Of a stretch of 64,000 bases of DNA, positions 20,010 through 29,899 are shown one piece after another. Positions within the stretch are counted from its first letter, which is position 1, and each line of letters begins with the position of its first letter. The translations under genes were made by a program, and so were the position numbers. The notes under the pieces are model-generated. The model saw only the letters and a list, made by a program, of their open reading frames with translations. It was not told the DNA's origin and did no database searches. The stretch covers positions 90,420,221 to 90,484,220 of the forward strand of contig NC_068938.1 in the NCBI RefSeq assembly GCF_016801865.2, in the 5' to 3' direction. This DNA is from Culex pipiens pallens. Taxonomy: Eukaryota; Arthropoda; Insecta; Diptera; Culicidae.

Positions 20010-20447
20010 TTTATTTTTGCAATTCCGTCGTGAAACTACTTACTTTTCCTGTCATTCTTGAACGACGAAATAGCCTACTTTTCTGTACCAAAAATAACAT
20101 AATCGAATAGCAACACTTTTCAAAATAAATGCTGAAAAGTTCTACTTTTCAGCACTGAAATGGGTGCTGAAAAGTTGAACTTTTCAGCACTTGTGTCGAA
20201 AAGTAACACTTTTCGACATTTTTTTGATTTAAACGATTTATTGAAAAAATACATGAAAATTCGACTTAAAATTTCACTCAATGGGTGTTTTTCGAAATTG
20301 CAAAAAATGTTGTATGGAACTCGTTGCAAAACTTGATTTTTTCAGCACTCGTCGTATTTATCCAACTCGGTGAACCTCGTTGGATAAATGTACGACTCGT
20401 GCTGAAAAAATCCTCTTTTTGCAACTTGTTGCATAAACTACTATTAT
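20010..20447. mobile_element. Repeat family C, copy 1
   Basis: Runs from GCAATTCCGTCGTGAAAC to TTGCAACTTGTTGCATAAAC. It carries a small palindrome (GCTGAAAAGTTCTACTTTTCAGC) and a longer hairpin at about 20335-20411 (TTTTTTCAGCAC ... GTGCTGAAAAAA). Further copies lie at 24384-25047, 37671-38090 and 38209-38275. Confidence 0.75.
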
Positions 20448-20849
20448 AGAATGAGGTGTTAAACGCAATGCTGCAATGATAGCGTAGTCTGATTTTTAAT
20501 TATATAACCATTTAATTCATAAATTTGTTACGGAATAGACGCTACGAACTCAACCATCAAATGCCTTTCGATCTTCTTTCTGTTAGCTAGATAAGGTATT
20601 GATTTTCGTTGCCTCTCGAGCTACGATGCTATGGAGAGGGCTTAACACACAAACAACCGACGTCGAGGTCTTTTCAACACAAAAAAGAATCGCGTTCAAC
20701 ACGACGTTCTTTATGAATCAAAATAATTTTGTTACGCGATAAACCTAACGAACTCGGATCGTTTTTATCGAAAACTATATAAAGAGAACAAAAAAAACTC
20801 ATCGGCCAACGAACGCGCGAACTTAAAAAAAATAAGAAGAAAACGAAGA

Positions 20850-23538
20850 CCAATCACCCCATGCACACAAACAGCCACACAAAAGAGACGAAAATTATCA
20901 CGAAAAAACAGGACTGCGCGTCCCCAGAAGCACTGCACTTATGACGGCATTATTCAATTATACTGACCAATCACCCCATGCACACAAACAGCCACACAAA
21001 AGAGACGAAAATTATCACGAAAAAACAGGACTGCGCGTCCCCAGAAGCACTGCACTTATGACGGCATTATTCAATTATACTGACCAATCACCCCATGCAC
21101 ACAAACAGCCACACAAAAGAGACGAAAATTATCACGAAAAAACAGGACTGCGCGTCCCCAGAAGTACTGCACTTATGACGGCATTATTCAATTATACTGA
21201 CCAATCACCCCATGCACACAAACAGCCACACAAAAGAGACGAAAATTATCACGAAAAAAACAGGACTGCGCGTCCCCAGAAGCACTGCACTTATGACGGC
21301 ATTATTCAATTATACTGACCAATCACCCCATGCACACAAACAGCCACACAAAAGAGACGAAAATTATCACGAAAAAACAGGACTGCGCGTCCCCAGAAGC
21401 ACTGCACTTATGACGGCATTATTCAATTATACTGACCAATCACCCCATGCACACAAACAGCCACACAAAAGAGACGAAAATTATCACGAAAAAAAACAGG
21501 ACTGCGCGTCCCCAGAAGCACTGCACTTATGACGGCATTATTCAATTATACTGACCAATCACCCCATGCACACAAACAGCCACACAAAAGAGACGAAAAT
21601 TATCACGAAAAAAACAGGACTGCGCGTCCCCAGAAGCACTGCACTTATGACGGCATTATTCAATTATACTGACCAATCACCCCATGCACACAAACAGCCA
21701 CACAAAAGAGACGAAAATTATCACGAAAAAAACAGGACTGCGCGTCCCCAGAAGTACTGCACTTATGACGGCATTATTCAATTATACTGACCAATCACCC
21801 CATGCACACAAACAGCCACACAAAAGAGACGAAAATTATCACGAAAAAAACAGGACTGCGCGTCCCCAGAAGCACTGCACTTATGACGGCATTATTCAAT
21901 TATACTGACCAATCACCCCATGCACACAAACAGCCACACAAAAGAGACGAAAATTATCACGAAAAAACAGGACTGCGCGTCCCCAGAAGCACTGCACTTA
22001 TGACGGCATTATTCAATTATACTGACCAATCACCCCATGCACACAAACAGCCACACAAAAGAGACGAAAATTATCACGAAAAAACAGGACTGCGCGTCCC
22101 CAGAAGCACTGCACTTATGACGGCATTATTCAATTATACTGACCAATCACCCCATGCACACAAACAGCCACACAAAAGAGACGAAAATTATCACGAAAAA
22201 AAACAGGACTGCGCGTCCCCAGAAGCACTGCACTTATGACGGCATTATTCAATTATACTGACCAATCACCCCATGCACACAAACAGCCACACAAAAGAGA
22301 CGAAAATTATCACGAAAAAAACAGGACTGCGCGTCCCCAGAAGCACTGCACTTATGACGGCATTATTCAATTATACTGACCAATCACCCCATGCACACAA
22401 ACAGCCACACAAAAGAGACGAAAATTATCACGAAAAAAAACAGGACTGCGCGTCCCCAGAAGCACTGCACTTATGACGGCATTATTCAATTATACTGACC
22501 AATCACCCCATGCACACAAACAGCCACACAAAAGAGACGAAAATTATCACGAAAAAAAACAGGACTGCGCGTCCCCAGAAGCACTGCACTTATGACGGCA
22601 TTATTCAATTATACTGACCAATCACCCCATGCACACAAACAGCCACACAAAAGAGACGAAAATTATCACGAAAAAAAACAGGACTGCGCGTCCCCAGAAG
22701 CACTGCACTTATGACGGCATTATTCAATTATACTGACCAATCACCCCATGCACACAAACAGCCACACAAAAGAGACGAAAATTATCACGAAAAAAACAGG
22801 ACTGCGCGTCCCCAGAAGCACTGCACTTATGACGGCATTATTCAATTATACTGACCAATCACCCCATGCACACAAACAGCCACACAAAAGAGACGAAAAT
22901 TATCACGAAAAAAACAGGACTGCGCGTCCCCAGAAGCACTGCACTTATGACGGCATTATTCAATTATACTGACCAATCACCCCATGCACACAAACAGCCA
23001 CACAAAAGAGACGAAAATTATCACGAAAAAAACAGGACTGCGCGTCCCCAGAAGTACTGCACTTATGACGGCATTATTCAATTATACTGACCAATCACCC
23101 CATGCACACAAACAGCCACACAAAAGAGACGAAAATTATCACGAAAAAACAGGACTGCGCGTCCCCAGAAGCACTGCACTTATGACGGCATTATTCAATT
23201 ATACTGACCAATCACCCCATGCACACAAACAGCCACACAAAAGAGACGAAAATTATCACGAAAAAAAACAGGACTGCGCGTCCCCAGAAGCACTGCACTT
23301 ATGACGGCATTATTCAATTATACTGACCAATCACCCCATGCACACAAACAGCCACACAAAAGAGACGAAAATTATCACGAAAAAAACAGGACTGCGCGTC
23401 CCCAGAAGCACTGCACTTATGACGGCATTATTCAATTATACTGACCAATCACCCCATGCACACAAACAGCCACACAAAAGAGACGAAAATTATCACGAAA
23501 AAACAGGACTGCGCGTCCCCAGAAGCACTGCACTTATG
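20850..23538. repeat. 118-bp tandem array, about 22.8 copies
   Basis: The unit runs from GACCAATCACCCCATGCAC through GGACTGCGCGTCCCCAGAAG to CATTATTCAATTATACT. Units differ almost only in the length of one A-run (6-8, giving 117-119 bp) and in AGCACTGC versus AGTACTGC. On the minus strand each unit carries GGTCAGTATAATTG, which includes the TCAGT initiator word. Very low divergence implies recent expansion. Confidence 0.97.
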
Positions 23539-23647
23539 ACCTGAAGTACGACAAAAATAAATTGCCGTGATAAAGTGCTCCGTTTTCGTGACATGGCCAC
23601 TTAATGTTTGATTTTTACTAAAAATCGCAATTTTTCGATTTTTATCT

Positions 23648-24019
23648 ACACAGCAAAAAATCCGATGGTAAAATCGCATGCAAAAGCATGCACATCACCT
23701 TCGTCAAAATAGACACTTAATATTACACGCTGCATGTACAATTTTTGCAAACACAAATAAAAAGTCGCAACCGACGGGATTCAAACCCAGCACCAACAGT
23801 AAGGACTGGTGCCTTAGCCCAATCGGCCATTAGACCGATGAAAAGCTGAAGAGATAAACGCATATATGGGCTTGACATTTCGGTCAAGTAGATTTCCCAT
23901 ACTGATGGGCTGCATATTTCAGGGTGTAAAATCACATAAAATTGCATAAAATAATGCAATATTTATTTTACACCCAGGCCTTTTACACGTAGCTGGATTA
24001 CTACTTTTTTAGCTGTGTA
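23648..24019. mobile_element. TA-flanked MITE containing a tRNA-like core
   Basis: CACAGCAAAAAA at the left and TTTTTTAGCTGTG at the right are inverted termini with TA on both sides. The element sits in a family copy that continues TTTTTATC|TAGTGCCC. A tRNA-like stretch on the minus strand lies at about 23766-23850. Confidence 0.65.
23766..23850 (-). repeat. tRNA-like segment (SINE head or decayed tRNA)
   Basis: The minus strand contains GGTCTAATGGCCGATTGGGC as an A-box/D-arm-like region and GGGTTTGAATCCCGTCGG as a B-box/T-arm. The anticodon stem is imperfect, so a functional tRNA is unlikely. Confidence 0.5.
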
Positions 24020-24383
24020 ATAGTGCCCATGAGAGACAATTTCTGAACATATTTTTTCGAAATGTGTAGAAAACTTCCTGAAATTTCGTCTAAGAAAAGT
24101 TGAAAATAGATTTTCTGGTTGCTGCAATACAGCGGATAAAAGAAAAACAAACAGAAAACTTTAAGAGGCAGTATTTGTAAATATTGCTCGGTTTGTTCTA
24201 GAGGTCGTATCGAGGTGCTCCGATTTGGATGAAACTTTCAGCGTTTGTTTGTCTATACATGAGATGAACTCATGCCATGGGTTTTGAAGTTTGAGGTCGA
24301 AAAAACATTAAAAGTCTTAAAATTGTTCGCATTTCCGTAAAACTTCATCAATTCGAACTCTCTTAGATGCATTCGAAATTTCT

Positions 24384-25047
24384 TTTTTGCAATTCCGTCG
24401 TAAAACGACTTACTTTTCCTGTCATTTTTGAAAGATGAAAAAGCCTACTTTTGTGTACCAAAAATAACAGAATCGAATAGCAACACTTTTCAAAATAAAT
24501 GCTGAAAAGTTGTACTTTTCAGCACTGAAATGGATGCTGAAAAGTTGAACTTTTCAGCACTTGTTTCGAAAAGTAACACTTTTCAACATTTTTTTTTATT
24601 TAATTGATTTATTGACAAAATACATGAAAAACGAAACGAAACTATTGGCACTACGCCCCCCGGGGCATGGCCTTCCTCTAACGTGGGATTTCTGCTCCAG
24701 CGCCTCTGACGAGACAGGAGAAACCGGGACCGACGTTTTACTTCACCATCCGATAGAAGCTCAGTGGATAAGGCGGGAATCGAACCCGCGTCTCATAGCA
24801 TCATCGGGATCGGCAGCCGAAGCCGCTACCCCTGCGCCACGAGACCCACAAAATACATGAACATTTGACTTATAATTTCACTCAATGGGTGTTTTTCGGA
24901 ATTGCAAAAAATGTTGTATGGAACTCGTTGCAAAACTTGATTTTTTCAGCACTCGTCGTATTTATCCAACTCGGTGAACCTCGTTGGATAAATGTACGAC
25001 TCGTGCTGAAAAAATCTTCTTTTTGCAACTTGTTGCATAAACTACCA
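24384..25047. mobile_element. Repeat family C, copy 2, holding a SINE
   Basis: Same ends and internal hairpins as 20010-20447 (TTTTTGCAATTCCGTCG ... TTGTTGCATAAACTACC). It interrupts family B at CATTCGAAATTTC and is itself interrupted by the SINE at 24629-24847. Confidence 0.75.
24629..24847 (-). mobile_element. 219-bp tRNA-headed SINE, copy 1
   Basis: A 14-bp target duplication ACAAAATACATGAA lies at 24615-24628 and 24848-24861. On the minus strand it begins GGGTCTCGTGGCGCAGGGGT (A box region), has GCGGGTTCGATTCCCGC (B box), and ends GTTTCG plus a short T-rich tail. A near-identical copy is at 28487-28701. The family is not assigned; the second half is not clearly tRNA-like. Confidence 0.88.
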
Positions 25048-25177
25048 TTGAAGCACTTTAAAATGTGCCATAGAAATCCAGGATTGGTTTGACTTTTTCT
25101 CATAGCTTTTGCAAATTACTGTTAAAAATTGATTTTTTTAAACCTTAATATCTTTTTGCAACAGCCTCCAACACCCA

Positions 25178-25437
25178 AATGTCTGCCTGTGTGGATCAAT
25201 CGGACCGCGCACTGGACTCACAATCCAGAGGTCGCCGGTTCGAATCCCGAGGCAGACGCAAAAATTCTAAGTGTTAATATAGGTATTCGGTGCCCTCTCC
25301 CCGTGCCATACCTTCACACTTAGGAGACCCGGGAGGCGGAGTCTTGTCGCAAAAAGAATGATACACGCCTGTGGATCCGTTGACAAAACCGCAAGGTTTA
25401 AGAGGGCCACATTATGAAGTGTTACGTCGATTCCGTT
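25178..25437 (+). mobile_element. tRNA-headed SINE (Val-like), copy 2
   Basis: An 11-bp target duplication TCCAACACCCA lies at 25167-25177 and 25438-25448, and the empty site is seen at about 4165. The head at 25181-25258 folds as a cloverleaf with acceptor GTCTGCC/GGCAGAC, loop CTCACAA (CAC) and GGTTCGAATCC. The body ends before a GATTCCGTT tail. Confidence 0.9.
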
Positions 25438-25486
25438 TCCAACACCCATACTCCCATGGGTTAAAAATTAGGTAATTTCATGGACT

Positions 25487-26494
25487 ATATATATTAGGGT
25501 GGGTACGTTTTTCAAAAAGTTCTCGGATCAAGTTTTAGTATGGTTCCCCTTGTAGGGCATGCCCATAGAGACTTTCATGCCAAATATCAGCTCATTTGGT
25601 TGTAAACTGGCTGCGCGCATCAGGGTTAAAGTTTAGATGGGAATTACTATGGGAAATTGGAACTTTTTGTTCAAACGCTCCTACAGGTCTGGGAAAATCA
25701 CGCGCCAACTTCTGGTATGGTCAGGCCTATGGGGAATGGTCTGGAGAACACTTTTCCCGAAGAGAGCATATGGATTCGTTGTCCCTAGACCTGGCGCATC
25801 GGCAAACAATCCGATGTCTCCGGAATCAACGGTTTTCCCTCAAAAAGCATCAAATTTTCCTAAGCATGCTATGAAAGCTTGATGAACACCGCGACGCCAA
25901 ACGTCAGGCAGCTACCACGTGGTTGAAATATTTGCAAAAAAAATACAAATTTGCTATACAAAGATTCTGAATTCGACTAAATAATATCAGAATTGCTCGA
26001 AATGATAATTTTCTAGTTAAAAGAAGGTTTGCAATTGAATATTCCAGCCGTTTCTCACCCACGTGGTAGCTGCCTGACGTATGGCGTCGCGGTGTTCATC
26101 AAGCTTTCATAGCATGCTAAGGAAAATTTGATGCTTTTTGAGGGAAACCCGTTGATTCCGGAGACATCGGATTGTTTGCCGATGCGCCAGGTCTAGGGAC
26201 AACGAATCCATATGCTCTCTTCGGGAAAAGTGTTCTCCAGACCATTCCCCATAGGCCTGACCATACCAGAAGTTGGCGCGTGATTTTCCCAGACCTGTAG
26301 GAGCGTTTGAACAAAAAGTTCCAATTTCCCATAGTAATTCCCATCTAAACTTTAACCCTGATGCGCGCAGCCAGTTTACAACCAAATGAGCTGATATTTG
26401 GCATGAAAGTCTCTATGGGCATGCCCTACAAGGGGAACCATACTAAAACTTGATCCGAGAACTTTTTGAAAAACGTACCCACCCTAATATATAT
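25487..26494. mobile_element. 1,008-bp foldback element with 436-bp arms
   Basis: 25487-25922 and 26059-26494 are inverted copies with very few mismatches seen (for example CGGTTT/CGGGTT and CCAAAC/CCATAC), around a 136-bp spacer. Ends read TATATTAGGGTGGGTACG. The host site is family B at GACTATA|GGCCTA, so the target duplication is within TATATA. The mirrored 92-codon frames in the two arms are a by-product of symmetry. Confidence 0.93.
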
Positions 26495-26917
26495 GGCCTA
26501 CGGTATTAAAATTTTGGCCAATCGCAGTTTTTCTCGTAGTTTTTCCATTTTTCTATAACAAACATTTTACAACGTTAGTTTTTGTTCTGTAGGCCGTCAT
26601 AGCGGCACTTTTGGGTCTCAATTTTGTCATATTCGGAATCCTCAGACAATTTCACGTAAGTTAGAAGTATTGGAGTTGTAAATTTGATTTTAAAAATAAT
26701 TAACTAAAACATTTTTGAAAAAAAAAAAAAAATAGATCTTATTTACCCTGTGATCAATACGTCAAATCAAGTATCAAGTAGGCGAATAAATGTTGAACCC
26801 CTAATTCAACAAATTGTTTAAAAAATATTTTAATTCATTCTAAATGGCATTTTTCCACCTGACCTGACCTGTAACACATTGGTGAAAAACTCGCTCTTAA
26901 GTTTTCAACGTCTCACC

Positions 26918-27771
26918 TAGAGGGTAACGATTCTCGAGATTTTGAATTTCCCGAGAATCGAGAGTTTAATTTGGCCATTTCCCGGGAATTCCCGGGACCC
27001 GGGAGTTTTTTTTAATTATACCAATACAATTTAAAAAGGAAAGGTCATAAATTTGTTTCTTTTCAATGAATTCAGTTACAATTCAATCAGTTTATTAAAG
27101 TAGCCTCATTATTTCAAGGAACTATTTCAACTTTTAGATTTTTTTTTCTGAATCTGCAAATACAAGATCGTTTTTTGCGGCTTTAGGGACTCAAAATTGT
27201 AGTTTAAAATGTTTACGAGTCTTAATTCGCACAGAGTGATTTTTCAAATGTTGCACAAGCTTGTTGCATGAACTTGTTATAAGATTTTTGTGACGTAAAA
27301 AAATAGCAAATGTATTATTTCCCAGTATCGGGATTTTTGCAATATGACACATAACAACTCAAAACAATTTACATCAAAAATGAAATTGCTATGCTCGAGA
27401 GAGGATATGGAAATTGAACTTTTTGAAAAGGGCTTTCCCTATTACAAATAATTAAACAAAAACTTCAAAAAAAATCATTTCTGGGATGTACCTAACTGCT
27501 AAGTATGCTTTAAGGTAAATTTTAGGGTTTACATGTTTTGGGCTTGTCTCAATTATAGTTATTGGAACATTCGACAAGTTAACATCGAATGTTTTAAACC
27601 ATTTCGAATTTTTCGAATGTTTTTCTAATTAGTTTATAAAATTTTACTTCGATATTTTTATGAGTATAAAATTTCCCGGGACTATCGACCAAATTTCTAG
27701 GGAATCGAGAGGCCAAAAATGGTCGATTTCCCGGGAAATTTTTCCCGGGAATTCCCGCTCGTCACCCTCTA
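26918..27771. mobile_element. hAT-type element, 854 bp, CCCGGG-rich ends
   Basis: The 8-bp target duplication GTCTCACC lies at 26910-26917 and 27772-27779. Termini TAGAGGGTAACGA and, inverted, TAGAGGGTGACGA are followed by palindromic CCCGGGAATTCCCGGG sequence on both sides. An 8-bp duplication with such termini fits hAT. No transposase is present. Confidence 0.85.
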
Positions 27772-28486
27772 GTCTCACCCAATCAGCCCCCCATTTTCTT
27801 TTGTCAATATCTCAGCAAATGATGTTCCAATTTTCAAAAAAACTGAAAACTTTTGGAAATTGTTATATCTTTACGAATAAAATATTTTAAAAGTTTTTAA
27901 TCAAGAAAAACATTTTAAAACGACAAAATATTCAATAATACGCCCTATTGAAATGATAGGCTAAAGTCCAACATTTTCAAAATATGTTTTTCGAAAAAAT
28001 CATAAAATTTGTCATTTTTTCATTTGTGTCCGGTGAGAATTGCTCTATTGTGCAAAAACTCGCTCCACAAGCTGAATATTGTTCTCTGGTCTATTTTAAG
28101 GATTTATGCTAAATATAAACTTATTATTATTTTGCATGAGCTCCAGCCGGTTACCAAAAAATGGGTTAATCTTTACCAAATTCGCTCAAAATTGGTACAT
28201 TTCCTTAAAAAGAAAACTGTTTCCTGCTTGTGAAGCACAGGTAAATTTTTCTGGGTTCCGAATAAATAATTATAATTAAGAGAGACACAAACTCATTATA
28301 TTTTTTTTTAAAGCAATAATTTAAAGTTCTACGACCGTTTCGTAAATATTAAATAATGATATTAATTGATATTGGTGGTTTTTCGTCCTTTAAAAAGTAC
28401 AAAAAATATAATAAAAAAAATTACGTTTTATGGAAATTTCGCTGATAAGAGTGAAGAAATTACATTTTCCGACATAAAAAAAAAAA

Positions 28487-28701
28487 AACGAAACTATTGG
28501 CACTACGCCCCCCGGGGCATGGCCTTCCTCTAACGTGGGATTTCTGCTCCAGCGCCTCTGACGAGACAGGAGAAACCGGGACCGACGTTTTACTTCACCA
28601 TCCGATAGAAGCTCAGTGGATAAGGCGGGAATCGAACCCGCGTCTCATAGCATCATCGGGATCGGCAGCCGAAGCCGCTACCCCTGCGCCACGAGACCCA
28701 C
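28487..28701 (-). mobile_element. 219-bp tRNA-headed SINE, copy 2
   Basis: Near-identical to 24629-24847. Short ACATAA flanks on the two sides may be its target duplication. Confidence 0.85.
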
Positions 28702-29049
28702 ATAACAACTTTGAATTAGAGCTGGAAACCTCGTACATCTATTTGTATTTGAATTGATTGAAAAGATGATAACTGATTTTATATGGAAAAAATGTAAATT
28801 ATCCGGATATTCGAAGTCCCAGCTGTACTTGGGATTAACTCATGATGCATGATGCAAAAGCAATAATGCTAAGCAAAGTGTAAATTTTATGTTTGAACAA
28901 ACATATAAGCAGTGCTGTGGAGTTGGAAAGCTTTTAAAAACAATTTAGCGGCTCCGAATCCAGCTCTCCAAAAATAACTGACTTCAACAGCAACTCCCAT
29001 ATAAGGTTGTTGAAAGTAAGCGGCTCCTCTAATCACAAGTTAACCCTCT

Positions 29050-29460
29050 ACTGCCTAATTTTTTTTTGGAAGATATTTATTTTTCTCGTGTTCAGGAGGT
29101 CATTTTGAGCAAGTTTTGTTCTACGAAAAACTTTACTTCTCTTGTTTTATGTTTTACTTGTTATTTTTAGTATTTTAATTTGCATTTATCTTGTTTAGTT
29201 CATGTTTGTGTTTGGTAGTATTTGGCCTATTCTATCACCTAATTTAATTACATTTTGCCTATCTATTTTTTCACATTTTACAGTCACTTTTTCAATTTTT
29301 TGCATGTTTTTCTCATTTTTTGCTATCGAATGGCACCATCATCATTTAAATTGCAAAAAAAATCGTAGAGGCATAGTCTGGGACACTACAAAAATTACTG
29401 CATACTTCTTTTTACTGAAAATATAGGAAATGTTAGTAAAAAACACAGCCAAAGTTGACC
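29050..29460. mobile_element. Repeat family J, copy 1
   Basis: Shares GATCAGGAGATCATTTTGAG-like, TCTCTTGTTTTATGTT, and CGTAGAGGCATAGTCTGGGA blocks with 41610-42000. No ends or coding capacity are clear. Confidence 0.55.
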
Positions 29461-29899
29461 CCTAAAAAAATGACATTTTTAAAAACATTGGCAAAGTCAC
29501 ATAAAACAAGTTAAACTTCAAACCCTGAAATTTTCCAATGCTGTTTAAAGACCAAAAATCGGTTGAAAAACTGATTTTTAGCGATTTTTTAGATCGAAGC
29601 CCGTCTAAAGGCGGGGTTAGGTTGTAGTGGGTTGAGATAATTTCCAGAACATTTGAATACAAATCTAACTAATGATTTACATTTTTGTTTTCTTTTATTC
29701 ATAATTCACACTTTCTTGCATACTTTGTTATTTTTAAATGTATTTTCCTTGCTTATGTTGTGTCCCGGTCAAATAAAGCAATGAAAAACCTCTAGATTGG
29801 GCAGCCTGTTATCAAAGCCTGTTGCTAATACTTTAACCACAACAAATCATGTAGCAAATTTAATAACACTCTCTGTGTAACAGCTGTATGACAAAACCT

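Larger units (their letters stand above)
19456..23542 (-). mobile_element. 4.1-kb retroposon-like insertion carrying the 118-bp array
   Basis: An identical 23-bp direct repeat (begins GAAGTACGACAAAAATAAAT) lies at 19433-19455 and 23543-23565. Read on the minus strand, the insertion starts with the 118-bp array, has an unassigned middle and ends in a (CTCATG)n tail, like a non-LTR element with a simple-repeat tail and a long target duplication. No reverse transcriptase frame is present, so it is non-autonomous or a deleted copy. A family C copy lies inside. Confidence 0.6.
24161..26665 (+). mobile_element. Repeat family B, copy split by three insertions
   Basis: Matches 3857-4390 in order: AAGAGGCAGTATTTGTAAAT, AAACTTCATCAATTCGAAC, then after an insertion CATAGAAATCCAGGATTGG, then after a SINE TACTCCCATGGG, then after a palindrome GGCCAATCGCAG and TTCGGAATCCTC. 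Confidence 0.8.
19320..28045. mobile_element. GAGCAATTC foldback element split by nested insertions
   Basis: The left end GAATAATTCTCTGTAAAATCGG and right end CCGGTGAGAATTGCTC are family termini, each flanked by TATT (19316-19319 and 28046-28049). Internal blocks match the intact copy at 58019-59950, for example GATATGTTTAGGGGACAAA, TAGTGCCCATGAGAGACA and AACGTCTCACC...CAATCAGCCC. The blocks are separated by insertions at 19456-23542, 23648-24019, 24161-26665 and 26918-27771. Confidence 0.8.

Noticed and set aside
20850..23538. CRISPR array
   Set aside because: Units are 118 bp of continuous repeat without variable spacers, in a eukaryotic setting.
20941..23544. Repeating open frames with the MTALFNYTDQSPHAHKQ motif
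   Set aside because: They exist because units with a six-A run are 117 bp long. Units with seven or eight A shift the frame, so no continuous protein is kept. This is satellite DNA.
24770..24847. Functional tRNA gene on the minus strand
   Set aside because: It is the head of a 219-bp SINE present twice in the window with a 14-bp target duplication.
25181..25258. Functional tRNA-Val(CAC) gene
   Set aside because: The cloverleaf is good, but it is the head of a 260-bp SINE with an 11-bp target duplication and a second diverged copy.
25596..26385. Identical 92-codon frames on opposite strands
   Set aside because: They are the two arms of the 1-kb palindrome; no promoter, codon pattern or domain supports coding.
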